This document shows positions 33,532-42,725 of a stretch of DNA of 63,587 bases, in pieces. A program made the position numbers and the translations under genes. How positions within the stretch are numbered: position 1 is the stretch's first letter; each line of letters starts with the position of its first letter. This DNA is from an uncultured Spartobacteria bacterium (GTDB lineage Bacteria; Verrucomicrobiota; Verrucomicrobiia; Chthoniobacterales; Chthoniobacteraceae). The notes below the pieces were generated by a model that was given only the letters and a program-made list of their open reading frames with translations, had not been told where the DNA came from and made no database searches. The stretch covers positions 1 through 63,587 of the forward strand of contig CAIRYQ010000009.1 of the NCBI GenBank assembly GCA_903882875.1, read 5' to 3'.

Positions 33532-33774
33532 ATGAAACTCCGAACCGACCTGCTGGAGCACCTGACGATGGACGACATCGCGGAGGTGGCGCTGTCGAAC
33601 AATCCCCGCTACAAGCCCGAGCCGCTTTTTTCAAAAACTGGGACTGGGAGTCTGTCGCCAACCTCAACCGAAGACTCTGCGCGCGAGGTGGCGCACAACA
33701 CGGAGTTAATTCGGAAAGTGGAGGCGCGGCAGGCGCAGGCTGGGAAGCCGGACGCGGAACCGAACGGACGCTAG
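33532..33774 (+). CDS. small hypothetical protein upstream of 33783
   Basis: This is an 80-residue ORF, MKLRTDLLEHLTMDDIAEVALSNNP at the start and a charged helix (REVAHNTELIRKVEARQAQAG) at the end. Composition is natural, unlike the overlapping frame from 33525. It ends 8 bases before the TTG proposed as the start of the next protein, so the two are likely coupled. A run of six T at 33628-33633 could permit slippage that would fuse the frames. Family unknown. Confidence 0.5.
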   Translation: MKLRTDLLEHLTMDDIAEVALSNNPRYKPEPLFSKTGTGSLSPTSTEDSAREVAHNTELIRKVEARQAQAGKPDAEPNGR

Positions 33775-33782
33775 GCGAGGCG

Positions 33783-34151
33783 TTGGACGAATTGCGCGCA
33801 TTTCACCGGCGCGCGCCATTCCTGTTCTTCAACGGGAACACCTTTGCGGACATCGGGCGCGGACTCGCGGCGCTGCTCTTCCGCGATCTGCCGCCGATGC
33901 GACTCAAGGAGGTGACCTCCGCGGTCGCGCACTTCGTCGCGGGCGTGCTGGATCGCGAGGCGATGGTGCAAATCGTGGACGAACTCTGCCGCGCGGCGGA
34001 CCTCGTGCCGGGGCAGCGGGTGAAATCACTGCGCGGTTCGCTGCACGGGATCATCACGCGAGTGCTCGACGATGGCCGCGTGGCGGTGCGGCCCGATGGA
34101 TCGAGCAGTGAGATGATTTCACTGCCGGAGAATCTGCTGCCGGAGGACTGA
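33783..34151 (+). CDS. conserved-looking soluble protein, unrecognised
   Basis: This is a protein of about 122 residues read from TTG 33783: RAFHRRAPFLFFNGNTFADIGRGL, LKEVTSAVAHFVAGVLDREAM, then a C-terminal SH3-like stretch (LVPGQRVKSLRGSLHGIITRVLDDGRVAVRPDG). The last part resembles KOW/SH3-type barrels. The open frame extends upstream to 33525, but that extension overlaps a better ORF and is low in protein-like character. A GCGAGG sequence precedes the TTG. Function unknown. Confidence 0.5.
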   Translation: MDELRAFHRRAPFLFFNGNTFADIGRGLAALLFRDLPPMRLKEVTSAVAHFVAGVLDREAMVQIVDELCRAADLVPGQRVKSLRGSLHGIITRVLDDGRVAVRPDGSSSEMISLPENLLPED

Positions 34152-34291
34152 GGTGCGCTACTCCGCCACTTCCTCCGCCTTCCACGGCACGCATTCGGCC
34201 ACGGACCTTTTGCAGAACTCCGCGAAGGTGCGAGCTTCGATATGTGCGCGGATGCAGGAGTGCGCACGTCCGCTCGGGGCGTCCGAAAATC

Positions 34292-34328
34292 AAAAAGCCC
34301 GCGGGTGTGGAAACCCGGCGGGCTTTTG
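34292..34328. terminator. bidirectional Rho-independent terminator
   Basis: AAAAAGCCCGCGGGT and ACCCGGCGGGCTTTT form a GC-rich stem with A and T runs on each side. It lies about 45 bases past the rpsU stop (minus strand) and 140 bases past the plus-strand gene ending at 34151, so it can serve both. Confidence 0.75.
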
Positions 34329-34373
34329 ATGAGTGAGGAATGCGCGGCGGAAGAAACGCCGCGTTCCCGGAGC

Positions 34374-34571
34374 CTAGCTCACGTTGAAGCGGAACTTCGC
34401 TTTCGCGCGCTTGGCGTTGGCTTTCGCCTTGCGCTTGGTGCGCTGCGTGGGCGTCTCAAAGGCGCGCAAACGGCGAACTTCGTCCATGATTCCTTCGGCT
34501 TCGAGCTTGCTTTTCAGCCGCTTGAGCGCGCGGTCAATGGGTTCTCCTTTGCGGACGGCAACTTCGGGCAT
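34374..34571 (-). CDS. rpsU: 30S ribosomal protein bS21
   Basis: This is a 65-residue basic protein, MPEVAVRKGEPIDRALKRLKSK at the start and a Lys/Arg/Ala-rich tail (RTKRKAKANAKRAKAKF), the standard bS21 layout that binds the small subunit near the anti-Shine-Dalgarno end of 16S rRNA. A strong Shine-Dalgarno (AGGAGG, six bases before ATG) is present, unusual for this window. It is followed by a clear terminator and transcribed alone. Confidence 0.95.
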   Translation of the reverse strand: MPEVAVRKGEPIDRALKRLKSKLEAEGIMDEVRRLRAFETPTQRTKRKAKANAKRAKAKFRFNVS

Positions 34572-34896
34572 TTTTTTCCTCCTGTCTGGTTCAATGGTTT
34601 CGGTGAGTGGTTCCCTTTTTGAAAAGGGGCCGGGAAACTAGGGGCCGGGTGCCTGTGCGTCAATGGTTCGTTTCCGCGGGCAGCGGATTCATCTGCCGGC
34701 GGCGGAGTTTTCAGTTTTGTCCTGCTCCTGCTCGCGGTGTCGCAATGCGGTGTCTCGTGAGCAAGCGCAGGAGCACCACGAGAGGTGGAATCCCAGACTG
34801 AGCCGCAGCCTTTCCGCGATTTTCCGTGGCGTTTGTCTTCGGGTGGGGTTGACGCCGCTGCGTGTGCCGCGTACGTTCCGCGCAGCGCCCAGAAAA
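34572..34896. promoter_or_regulatory. divergent intergenic region upstream of rpsU
   Basis: This is about 325 bases between rpsU (minus) and the Minf_1886-type gene (plus). It contains the rpsU ribosome binding site (AGGAGG on the minus strand, 34578-34583) and a direct repeat GGGGCCGGG (34626-34634 and 34641-34649). No further gene is supported; a plus-strand frame from 34663 is an upstream extension. Confidence 0.45.
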
Positions 34897-35328
34897 ATGC
34901 AAAAACTCGATTTCTCCGAAGCGGTCACGATGCTCACAGACGCGGATTCCCGGTATCACGCAGACGCCTATTTTTTCCTCCGTGATGGGCTCGATCAGGC
35001 GGTGAAGCTGCGCAAGCGGCAGCAGGGCGAGAGCGGCCATGTCACCGGGCAGCAGCTCTGCGAGGGCATCCGTCAGCTCGCGATCAAGGCGTTCGGCCCG
35101 ATGGTGCCGACGGTCTTTGAATACTGGGGCATCCGCAAGACGGACGACTTCGGCGAGATGGTCTGGCGGCTGATTGACCTCGGCGTCTTCGGGCGCACGG
35201 AGAATGATTCGCGCGAGGATTTCAAAAACGTGTACTCATTCCGCGAGGCATTCGTGGAGCCGTTCCTGCCCGGCAGGCAGCCGGCTGCGGCACGCAAGGC
35301 GAAACCCGGCGCAGAAGTGCGAAACTGA
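34897..35328 (+). CDS. Minf_1886-type conserved protein (TIGR04138-like)
   Basis: This 143-residue soluble protein starts MQKLDFSEAVTMLTDADSRYHADAYFFLRDGLDQAV and contains GHVTGQQLCEGIRQLAIKAFGPM, GIRKTDDFGEMVWRLID and a Ser-Arg-Glu-Asp-Phe motif. This matches the small protein family named after Minf_1886 and restricted mainly to Verrucomicrobia and Planctomycetes. Function unknown. Start 34897 is chosen because the upstream extension is low-complexity. It supports the phylum assignment. Confidence 0.75.
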   Translation: MQKLDFSEAVTMLTDADSRYHADAYFFLRDGLDQAVKLRKRQQGESGHVTGQQLCEGIRQLAIKAFGPMVPTVFEYWGIRKTDDFGEMVWRLIDLGVFGRTENDSREDFKNVYSFREAFVEPFLPGRQPAAARKAKPGAEVRN

Positions 35329-35415
35329 CGGGATGGCGCGGCGACGGTCGGATTTTGTGCGATCTCCGGATCGCGTGTGCGGCGCTTCACCGGAGGCGTG
35401 CGCGTGAAAGGCGCG

Positions 35416-37944
35416 ATGGACGCGATGCTCCCGCCTCCGAGCGAGGCACAAGTTCTGAATTTTCCGAACGGGCTCGAACTCATCGTCCTCGAAGATGCCG
35501 CCGCGCCCGTCGCGAGCGTGCAGGCGTGGGTGCGCACGGGCAGCATCCACGAGGGCCGCTGGCTCGGCGCGGGGATGTCGCATTTCCTCGAGCACATGCT
35601 TTTCAAGGGCACGGAAAAGCGCGGGCCGCAGGATTTCGCGAGGGAGATTCAGGAAAAGGGCGGCTACATCAATGCGTACACGTCGTTCGAGCAGACGGTC
35701 TATTGGGTGGACATCCCGTCGCGTAACGCAACAGTCGCGGTCGAGCTGCTTGCGGACGCCGTGATGAACTCTGCGCTGCCCGAGGCGGAGTTTGCAAAGG
35801 AGCAGGAGGTCATCCGCCGCGAGTTTGCGATGGGCAACGACGACCCGGACTCGGTGGCCGGAAAGCAGATGTTCGCGACCGCGTTTGCCGAGCATCCGTT
35901 CCGGCATCCTGTCATCGGCTACCGCGATATTTTCGACCGTCTCACGCGCGACGATCTCCACGCGTACTACCGCGCGCGCTATGTGCCGAACAACGTCTTC
36001 TTCGTCATCGTGGGCGATGTGAAGGCCGATGAAATCCGCGCGCAGCTCGGCGAGATTTTCGCGACGCAGCCGCGCCGCCCGCTGCCCGATGTGCCCGTCC
36101 CGCGCGAGCCCGTGCAGATGGGCCGCCGCGAGCAGCGCACGGAATTCGACACGCAGCTCGCGCGCCTCGGCCTCGCGTGGCACGCGCCGGAAATCACCCA
36201 TCGCGACGTGCCCTCGCTCGATCTGCTCGCGTCCGTGCTCGGCAGCGGACGCAGCTCGCGATTTTACCGCCGCCTCCGCGAAGGCCTCGCCGTCGTCCAC
36301 GGCGCGGATGCGTGGTGCTACACGACTTCGACCGCGGGGCTTTTCGGCGTGGACGCGGTGCTCGATGGAGACAAGCTGGATCGGACCATCTCCGAGGTGC
36401 TGCGGATGCTTGGCGAAATCCAGCAGCACGGCATCACCGCGGCGGAGCTGGAAAAGGCGCGGCGGCAATTTCTCAGCCACCAGTTCCACTCGCTCACTAC
36501 AATGCGCGGCAAGGCGAGCAGCCTCGGCTCGAACTGGCTCCACGCGCGCGACGTGAATTTCAACCAGAGCTATCTCGCCGCGATCCAGCGCGTGACTTCG
36601 GACGAACTCATCCGCGTCTCCCGCGCGCATCTCACGTCGGAAAATCTCACCGTCTCCACGCTCGTGCCGCAGGGTGCCGCGCGGAAGCGATCCTCCGGCG
36701 TTGCATCGCATCGCGCAGGCGTGGTGGAGGAATTCCAGCTCTCGAACGGTCTCCGCCTCCTTGTGCGCGAGGACGACCGGCTCCCGCTCGTCTCGATGGT
36801 CGCGACTTTCAAAGGCGGCCTGCTCGCGGAGACGCCAGCCGACAACGGCATCGCGCGCCTTTTTGCACGCACGCTGCTCAAAGGCACGGCGACAAAATCC
36901 GCGGACGAAATCGCGGAGTCCATCGAGTCCGTCGGCGGCGCGCTCGGCTCCGACAGCGGGAACAATAGCGTGAGCATTTCCGCGCGCGTCCTGCGCCCCG
37001 ATCTCGCGCACGGCCTTGGCTTGCTCGCGGACATTTTGGTGAACGCAACTTTCCCCGCTGCCGCGCTCTGGCGCGAGCGCGACGCACAGCTCGCGAGCAT
37101 CAAGGCCGACGACGAGGAAATCACCAGCAACGCCCGTAATCTGCTCCGCGCGCAGCTTTTTTCCGGCCACCCGTTCGCGATGCCGCTCCTCGGCACGCCG
37201 GAGACTCTCGCCGCGCTGAAGCCCGCCGATCTCATCGCATTCCGCGACCGCCACATCGTCGCCTCGAACGGCGTGCTCTCCGTCTTCGGGGCGGTGAACG
37301 CGCGCGAAATCCGCGACCTCTCCGAGAGCGCTCTCGCGGCGCTGCCAGTCGGCGCACCGGCGTTGCAGAAAATCCCGCAGCCGACATTTTCCACCGCAAG
37401 CAGCGAGCACACGGTAATCAAGCCGAAGGAGCAGGCGGTCATCATGGTCGGTTTCCCCGGCGTGGATCTCTTCAGCGAGGACGCCGTCGCGCTGGAGCTG
37501 ATTGACGAGGCGTGCAGCGATCTCGGCTCGCGAATGTTCAACCGCATCCGCGAGGAGATGGGCCTCGCGTACTTCGTCGGCAGCAGCAATCTCGCCGGCC
37601 TCGCGCGCGGCGCATTCAGCTTCTACGTCGGTACCGATCCCGCGAAGGTCGCGGAAGTCCGTGCCGCGCTCGCCGACGAAATTCGCAAGCTTGCTGAGGA
37701 CGGAATCACGCAGGGCGAACTCGAACGCTCGAAGGCAAAGCTCCTCGGCGCGCAGGCCATCCGCAACCAGAGCAACGACGCGCTCGCCTTCGCCTGTGCG
37801 CTCGACGAACTCTACGGCCTCGGTGCGCGCCACTACGAGAGCCTGTCCCAGCGCGTCGAAGCCGTGACGCTCGCGCAGGTGCGCGATGCCGCGCGCCGCT
37901 ATTTCACGCAGGCGCACGTCACCGCGATCGTGCGTCCCGCGTGA
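35416..37944 (+). CDS. M16 family zinc metallopeptidase (double-domain)
   Basis: This protein of about 842 residues is made of two M16 halves. The first half has the inverted zinc site HFLEH in GMSHFLEHMLFKGTEKRG and a distal Glu in AKEQEVIRREF, so it is catalytic. The second half (from about residue 445, LRLLVREDDRLPLVSM) replaces the site with NGIARLFARTLLKGT and is structural, as in pitrilysin-like fusions. GTG starts at 35377 and 35404 are alternatives; no signal peptide is evident. It probably degrades peptides or processes exported proteins. The stop overlaps an upstream extension of the next frame. Confidence 0.88.
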   Translation: MDAMLPPPSEAQVLNFPNGLELIVLEDAAAPVASVQAWVRTGSIHEGRWLGAGMSHFLEHMLFKGTEKRGPQDFAREIQEKGGYINAYTSFEQTVYWVDIPSRNATVAVELLADAVMNSALPEAEFAKEQEVIRREFAMGNDDPDSVAGKQMFATAFAEHPFRHPVIGYRDIFDRLTRDDLHAYYRARYVPNNVFFVIVGDVKADEIRAQLGEIFATQPRRPLPDVPVPREPVQMGRREQRTEFDTQLARLGLAWHAPEITHRDVPSLDLLASVLGSGRSSRFYRRLREGLAVVHGADAWCYTTSTAGLFGVDAVLDGDKLDRTISEVLRMLGEIQQHGITAAELEKARRQFLSHQFHSLTTMRGKASSLGSNWLHARDVNFNQSYLAAIQRVTSDELIRVSRAHLTSENLTVSTLVPQGAARKRSSGVASHRAGVVEEFQLSNGLRLLVREDDRLPLVSMVATFKGGLLAETPADNGIARLFARTLLKGTATKSADEIAESIESVGGALGSDSGNNSVSISARVLRPDLAHGLGLLADILVNATFPAAALWRERDAQLASIKADDEEITSNARNLLRAQLFSGHPFAMPLLGTPETLAALKPADLIAFRDRHIVASNGVLSVFGAVNAREIRDLSESALAALPVGAPALQKIPQPTFSTASSEHTVIKPKEQAVIMVGFPGVDLFSEDAVALELIDEACSDLGSRMFNRIREEMGLAYFVGSSNLAGLARGAFSFYVGTDPAKVAEVRAALADEIRKLAEDGITQGELERSKAKLLGAQAIRNQSNDALAFACALDELYGLGARHYESLSQRVEAVTLAQVRDAARRYFTQAHVTAIVRPA

Positions 37945-37994
37945 CCCGAGGGTTTGGTTCGCCAAGCGCGGAGCCGTGTGATTTTCTCCATTGC

Positions 37995-38723
37995 ATGAAG
38001 CTCCTCCTTCTTCTTCTCCCCGTCTTCGCACTTTTTGCCACCGCACTCGCCGACGATGCGCCGAATCCGCCGTCGCCGCGTTACGAGACGCGCGAGCTGC
38101 ACGACCGGAACGGCATCGGGAAATTTTACATGGGCCGCGAGATCGCGCACGTCATGGGCCATCAGGCCGCCGACTGGCTTGAGCGTCCCGAGCGCGAGCA
38201 GGAAGAGCGTACGGACAAGATGGTCGCCGCGCTCGGCCTGAAACCCGGCTTGGTCGTCGCCGACATCGGCTGCGGCAGCGGCTACCTTTCCGAGCGCATC
38301 GCGCCGCACATCGGCCCGCGCGGCACGGTGCTCGGCGTGGACATCCAGCAGGAGATGCTCGATCTGCTCGTGAAAAAGATGAAGGCCAAGGGCATCGAAA
38401 ACGTGAAGCCAATCCTCGGTGCGGAGGCCGATCCGAAGCTCGATCCCGCGAGCTGCGACATGATGGTGATGGTGGACGTGTACCACGAGTTCGAGTTCCC
38501 GTACGAGATGATGCGCAAGATGGTCGCCGCGCTGAAACGGGGAGGGCAGATCGTGTTCGTGGAGTTCCGTGGCGAGGATCCCAATGTGCCCATCAAGCTC
38601 ATCCACAAGATGACCGAGGCGCAGGTGAAAAAGGAGATGGCCGTGCATCCCGAGATGGAGTGGGTGGAGACGAAAAAGGAACTGCCGCAGCAGCACATGA
38701 TCTTTTTCAAGAGGAAGCCGTGA
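37995..38723 (+). CDS. exported SAM-dependent methyltransferase
   Basis: This 242-residue protein has a class I methyltransferase core: motif I VVADIGCGSGYLSERIA, acidic loop GVDIQQEMLDLLV, motif IV-like ASCDMMVMVDVYHEFEFPYEM and GGQIVFVEFRGED. Yet it begins MKLLLLLLPVFALFATALADD, a standard signal peptide. SAM is cytoplasmic, so secretion would be surprising; the N-terminus may instead anchor the enzyme. Similar signal-bearing methyltransferases are annotated in Verrucomicrobia and Planctomycetes to my recollection. The substrate is unknown. Confidence 0.78.
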   Translation: MKLLLLLLPVFALFATALADDAPNPPSPRYETRELHDRNGIGKFYMGREIAHVMGHQAADWLERPEREQEERTDKMVAALGLKPGLVVADIGCGSGYLSERIAPHIGPRGTVLGVDIQQEMLDLLVKKMKAKGIENVKPILGAEADPKLDPASCDMMVMVDVYHEFEFPYEMMRKMVAALKRGGQIVFVEFRGEDPNVPIKLIHKMTEAQVKKEMAVHPEMEWVETKKELPQQHMIFFKRKP

Positions 38724-38753
38724 GAAAACTGCCAGTGGTGTGAGCGCGCGATT

Positions 38754-39662
38754 TTGATGAAGACCGGCAGCACTACAAAAACGATCAGCTCGCCTCCTTC
38801 CATCGGCGGCTGCGGAAAGACGACACGCTTCGTGTGGCGGAAGCTCGCGACGGTGAAGTGGGAGGACGTGTGGTGGGAGCGCCTCGGCTGGCTCGGGCAG
38901 CAGCTCGTCATGTTTTCGCTGCCGAATTCCCGCGCGCTGCGCATCGAGGCGTACCACGTCACGCGCACTGAGGCGGACGCGCTCGTGAGCGCATTCGGCG
39001 GCACGCTGCGCGTCGCGCGTCCGCTCACGAAGAAGGAACTTGAACCGAAACCGCGCCCGCCGCTGCGCGTGCGCGGAAAGCTGCTCGTCGTCTCGACGGA
39101 AAAGGAACTCGCGCTTGCGAAAAAGCAGCACGCGAAAGTCCCCGCGCTGCTCATTCCCGCGACCGTCGCATTCGGCACCGGCGAACACGCGACGACGGCT
39201 ACGTGCCTGCGGCTGCTCGCGGATGTCGCACACGAGCTGCGCGGCACGGAATGGGACGCCCTCGACCTCGGCACCGGCAGCGGCATCCTCGCATTCGCCG
39301 CGCGAATCTTTGGCGCGCGGAAAGTGGAGGCCGGCGACTTCGATGCGACCGCGGTGCGCGTTGCGAAGGAGAATGCCGCGGCAAACAAGATCACCGGCAT
39401 CCGCTTCGTCCGCTCCGATCTGCTGAAGTGGACTGCACCGCGTCAGTGGCCTGTCGTGCTCGCGAATGTCTTCAGCACCACGCTCATCGCCGCCGCACCG
39501 CGCATCGCGAGTGCAGTCCAGAAAGGAGGACGTCTCATCCTCAGTGGCATCCTGCGTACGCAGGAAGGCGAAGTGCTCGCCGCATTCCGCAAACGGGGCT
39601 GCCGCCTCGAACGCGCCGTGCGCAAGGGCAAGTGGGTGACGCTGCTCACGCATCGCCCGTAG
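38754..39662 (+). CDS. prmA: ribosomal protein L11 methyltransferase-type (PrmA)
   Basis: This is a protein of about 302 residues that trimethylates ribosomal protein L11 in its known form. Key features: FVWRKLATVKWEDVWWERL near the start, AFGTGEHATTATCLRLL, motif I ALDLGTGSGILAFAA, GDFDATAVRVAKENAAANK, and VVLANVFSTTLIAAAP in place of the usual N-I-L-A. The first 26 residues before FVWRK have no family similarity, so the true start may be a later codon. It follows the exported methyltransferase by 30 bases. Confidence 0.82.
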   Translation: MMKTGSTTKTISSPPSIGGCGKTTRFVWRKLATVKWEDVWWERLGWLGQQLVMFSLPNSRALRIEAYHVTRTEADALVSAFGGTLRVARPLTKKELEPKPRPPLRVRGKLLVVSTEKELALAKKQHAKVPALLIPATVAFGTGEHATTATCLRLLADVAHELRGTEWDALDLGTGSGILAFAARIFGARKVEAGDFDATAVRVAKENAAANKITGIRFVRSDLLKWTAPRQWPVVLANVFSTTLIAAAPRIASAVQKGGRLILSGILRTQEGEVLAAFRKRGCRLERAVRKGKWVTLLTHRP

Positions 39663-39710
39663 CTGCGCCCGTGCGACCGATTTGATCAGCCCGCGCTTTG
39701 ACAGGCGCGG

Positions 39711-41879
39711 CTACGTTTCGCAGTCCACCCAGTGCACGAGCGGCGCGAGCACCGGCTGGCCGTCGTGGTGCCAGTCCAGCGGCGGCGACTGCATCTTGCC
39801 GATCGCGCAGATGCGCGTGAAACCGAGCGCAGCCGCGAGGTCGCGGTTCCCGGCGTTCACGGGCCAGATGCCGCAGGTGCTGAGGTGTGCGATATGCCCC
39901 TCGAAAAGCCTGCCCAGATTGCGCGGCAGCGGCTTCACGAACACCACGCGATTGCCCGGCGAGATCGTCAGCCGTTCCGTGCGGTCCGCGATCACGGTCC
40001 ACTCGGTGCCCTTGCTCGCGAGCAGTGTGAGCGGTTCGCCATTCGCCGCGCGGAACGCGATCTCATCGCGCAGCGTGCGGATGCTGTTCGCCTCGCTGAG
40101 CGTCAGCGCGCCGCGAGGGGTGTGCTTTTCAAATCGCGCAAGCGCGTGTGCAAGCCGCTGCGCGTAATTTTCCGCCATGAACCCGCCGTTTTCCCTCACG
40201 AGGATCGCCTGCGGCGAGAGGCAGCCTTGCTGGTCGAAGGTGGCGATGTCGCGCGCCGCACCGTTCACGCTGCGGAAATGCAGATCGCCGGACACGATTG
40301 CGACACTCAGCCTGTGCCCGTGAGCGAGGACGGGAATCCCAGGACGCAGCAGCGGGCGCAGCGCGGCGATGGTTTCGTCGCGGCCGAAAATCACCGCGGC
40401 ATCCGCGCGGAAGAGCCAGGATGCCGACAGTTCGCGCGAGAGCTGCACGTTTTGCGAGAGGGCGCGCGGGAGTCGCGATACAAACTCCTCCACTTCCGGG
40501 ATGCCGCCGGCTGGCAGCTTGCAGAGATTTTCCGAGCCAATCAGCAGACCTCGCAGGATCGTCTGCAATGCTGCGGCGGGTGTGTTGCCGCTGAGCACAT
40601 GCAGGATGCGCGGAGCCGAGATGGCGCGGACGTAGCGGCGGCCCCGCGGAACAAAACAGTCGAGCACGGACGCATGGCCGAGTTCCGACGCGACGAGCGC
40701 GAGGAGCCCGCGCGCCGTGACTTTGCCGAGAAAAGGGAATGCCGCCGCGGCCTTCGCCAGCGAGCGTGCGCGCGATGCTGTGTCCGGCAGTTGGAAATTG
40801 ATCGGCTTCCGTGGTGCCGCGTCCGCGGCACGCATCGCACGAACTGCAGGCACGGGCACGCTCGGGCGCCCGAGCAACTCGTCCGCGCGCCGCGAGCAGC
40901 CGCGCGGCACGGCGGCGGGATCGCGGCCGAGCAACCCGAAGCCGTCGGCGCGGCGCACCGCGAGGTCGGCGGTCTGGATCGCGAGCACGCTTCCGACATT
41001 CGCGAGGTCGAAGAGCCGCAGCACACCGCTCCCGCCGACGGGCACCTCCGCGCCCGTCTCCGGATTGATCACGATTGCGCGCAGCCACGGCGGGGCGGTG
41101 TGCGGACGCCCGAGGCCGTGCGTGTAGGCCTGCGAGGACAGCTCCGTCATCCCGTATTCGTTCCACACGGAATCCGCCCGGAGACCGAGATGTGTTAAAA
41201 ATTTAACATAAAGTTCCGTCTTCGGAATGTCGCGTCCGCTGCCCTTGTAGCCGCCGGTCTCGAAGGCGAAGCTCCCGCGCGGTAACTTCACGCGCGCATC
41301 GCCCATCCGCTCGAACAAGGCGAGGAATGCCAGCGCCGTCCCGAAGATCGCGCACGGCCCGCGCGCGGCGAGTTTGCGCAGTGCGTCCGCATCCGCGCGT
41401 ATGTCGAATTTTGCCCGCGTTACTGCGCGCCGTGCGAGTGTGCCGAACATGTGTGTGAGCGATGAATCCGGCACTTCATCCGGTGTCTGTGCGAGGAAGA
41501 GCGCGGGCAGCTTCGGCAGGCGCAGGCGCTGCCAGCCTGCGAGGATGCTCGCCTCGTAGAGCGCGGTGTCGGCAAAGTGATGCTCGCCGCGTGTCTCGCC
41601 GGTCGTGCCGCTGGTGCGGAATGTCACCGGCGTGAGTTTTGGCGGAAAGCATGAGAGGCGGAACCGCTTGAACATCGCCTGCGGTACGGAGGGGATTTCG
41701 CGCCATGACTTCGGCTCCGGCAGCGTGGCGCACCAGCGTGCGAAAGGCGCGTTGCTTTGGCGCTGGAAGGCGTGGATGCGGAGCGCGAGACCGTTGAATT
41801 CCTCTTCGGACAAATCGTCGCGCAGCGACGCGAGCACGCGCGCGGCGAGCGCGAGGTATTCATTGTGGGACGATTTCAC
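39711..41879 (-). CDS. LuxE-LuxC fusion: acyl-protein synthetase plus acyl-CoA reductase
   Basis: This is a protein of about 722 residues. Residues 1-330 are LuxE/PaaK-like: KLTPVTFRTSGTTGETRGEHHF (AMP-binding P-loop-like), FETGGYKGSGRDI, SVWNEYGMTELSSQAY. Residues about 375-720 are LuxC: ILHVLSGNTPAAALQTILRGLLIGSENLCKLP, ATFDQQGCLSPQAILV with the acyl-accepting cysteine, and GIWPVNAGNRDLA. Together the halves form the activating and reducing parts of a fatty-acid reductase that yields aldehyde. Start is GTG 41879 (MKSSHNEYLALAARV); a TTG at 41915 is possible. No luciferase (luxAB) lies nearby. Confidence 0.85.
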   Translation of the reverse strand: MKSSHNEYLALAARVLASLRDDLSEEEFNGLALRIHAFQRQSNAPFARWCATLPEPKSWREIPSVPQAMFKRFRLSCFPPKLTPVTFRTSGTTGETRGEHHFADTALYEASILAGWQRLRLPKLPALFLAQTPDEVPDSSLTHMFGTLARRAVTRAKFDIRADADALRKLAARGPCAIFGTALAFLALFERMGDARVKLPRGSFAFETGGYKGSGRDIPKTELYVKFLTHLGLRADSVWNEYGMTELSSQAYTHGLGRPHTAPPWLRAIVINPETGAEVPVGGSGVLRLFDLANVGSVLAIQTADLAVRRADGFGLLGRDPAAVPRGCSRRADELLGRPSVPVPAVRAMRAADAAPRKPINFQLPDTASRARSLAKAAAAFPFLGKVTARGLLALVASELGHASVLDCFVPRGRRYVRAISAPRILHVLSGNTPAAALQTILRGLLIGSENLCKLPAGGIPEVEEFVSRLPRALSQNVQLSRELSASWLFRADAAVIFGRDETIAALRPLLRPGIPVLAHGHRLSVAIVSGDLHFRSVNGAARDIATFDQQGCLSPQAILVRENGGFMAENYAQRLAHALARFEKHTPRGALTLSEANSIRTLRDEIAFRAANGEPLTLLASKGTEWTVIADRTERLTISPGNRVVFVKPLPRNLGRLFEGHIAHLSTCGIWPVNAGNRDLAAALGFTRICAIGKMQSPPLDWHHDGQPVLAPLVHWVDCET

Positions 41880-42055
41880 TGCGCAAACGTGTGCCGGAAT
41901 CCGCCCCCGGTGCAAGTCTTGCGGGTTGCCGGAGCGTCATCGTTTGAATGCTCGCCGGTGCGGAATTGGAAATGCACGAAAGGGTTCAAGAAGAACCGAC
42001 CACGGTGTCTGAGACAGCCGTGATCGCATCTTTTTCGGCTGAACAACTCAGCGTC

Positions 42056-42553
42056 CTACCCGAGCACCTTGTTCCACTTGTCGAGGTTCGCCTTTTGCGC
42101 GGCGAAGAGGGCGTCGGTGGAGTCGAGCACTTCGATGCCCTTGATGGCGTCGCCCTGCGCGATCTTGTTCACGATGTCCTGGCCCTTCGTCACTTCGCCG
42201 AAGACGGCGTGCTTGCCGTCGAGGTGCGGGGTGGGGAGGTGGGTGATGAAGAACTGGCTGCCGTTCGTGCCGGGGCCTGCGTTGGCCATCGAGAAGATGC
42301 CGGCCTTCGTGTGCTTGAGCGACTTGTCGATCTCGTCGGCGAACTTGTAGCCGGGGCCGCCCGAGCCGGTGCCGGTCGGGTCGCCGCCCTGGATCATGAA
42401 GTCCTTGATGACGCGGTGGAACTTGACGCCGTCGTAGTAGCCGCGCTTGGCGAGGTTGAGGAAATTGGCTGCGGTCATGGGCACCTTGCTGGCGAAGAGG
42501 GTCGCCTCAATGTTGCCCTTGCTGGTCTTGAGGATGATGCGGATGTCGGACAT
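42056..42553 (-). CDS. cytoplasmic cyclophilin-type peptidyl-prolyl isomerase
   Basis: This is a 165-residue enzyme from ATG 42553, without signal peptide. Cyclophilin motifs are complete: [30 protein letters not shown] (active-site Arg, Phe, Gln), [20 protein letters not shown] and [12 protein letters not shown]. It catalyses cis-trans isomerisation of X-Pro bonds. It is divergent from the exported paralogue starting at 42726, sharing a 172-bp promoter region. Confidence 0.93.
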   Translation of the reverse strand: MSDIRIILKTSKGNIEATLFASKVPMTAANFLNLAKRGYYDGVKFHRVIKDFMIQGGDPTGTGSGGPGYKFADEIDKSLKHTKAGIFSMANAGPGTNGSQFFITHLPTPHLDGKHAVFGEVTKGQDIVNKIAQGDAIKGIEVLDSTDALFAAQKANLDKWNKVLG

Positions 42554-42725
42554 AAGGGCGCGGAAGCTGGCGGGTGAGCGGGAACGGCGCAAGCGATTTG
42601 CGAGGGCGGTGCGCGTTCCGTTTTCGTCGCGATGAAATGCACCGCGAAAATGCGCGCACGTATTTCTGCGGAAGTCACCATTTCTCCGCGTGACAGAAAT
42701 CGCGTCGCGTGTATTGCTCGCCGCG

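Noticed and set aside
34158-34283. Natural-looking minus-strand stretch (IEARTFAEFCKRSVAECVPWK)
   Set aside because: No start codon in frame after an upstream stop; at most a gene remnant.
35236-38046. 936-codon minus-strand frame opposite the M16 peptidase
   Set aside because: Antisense shadow; the plus strand encodes the complete M16 protein.
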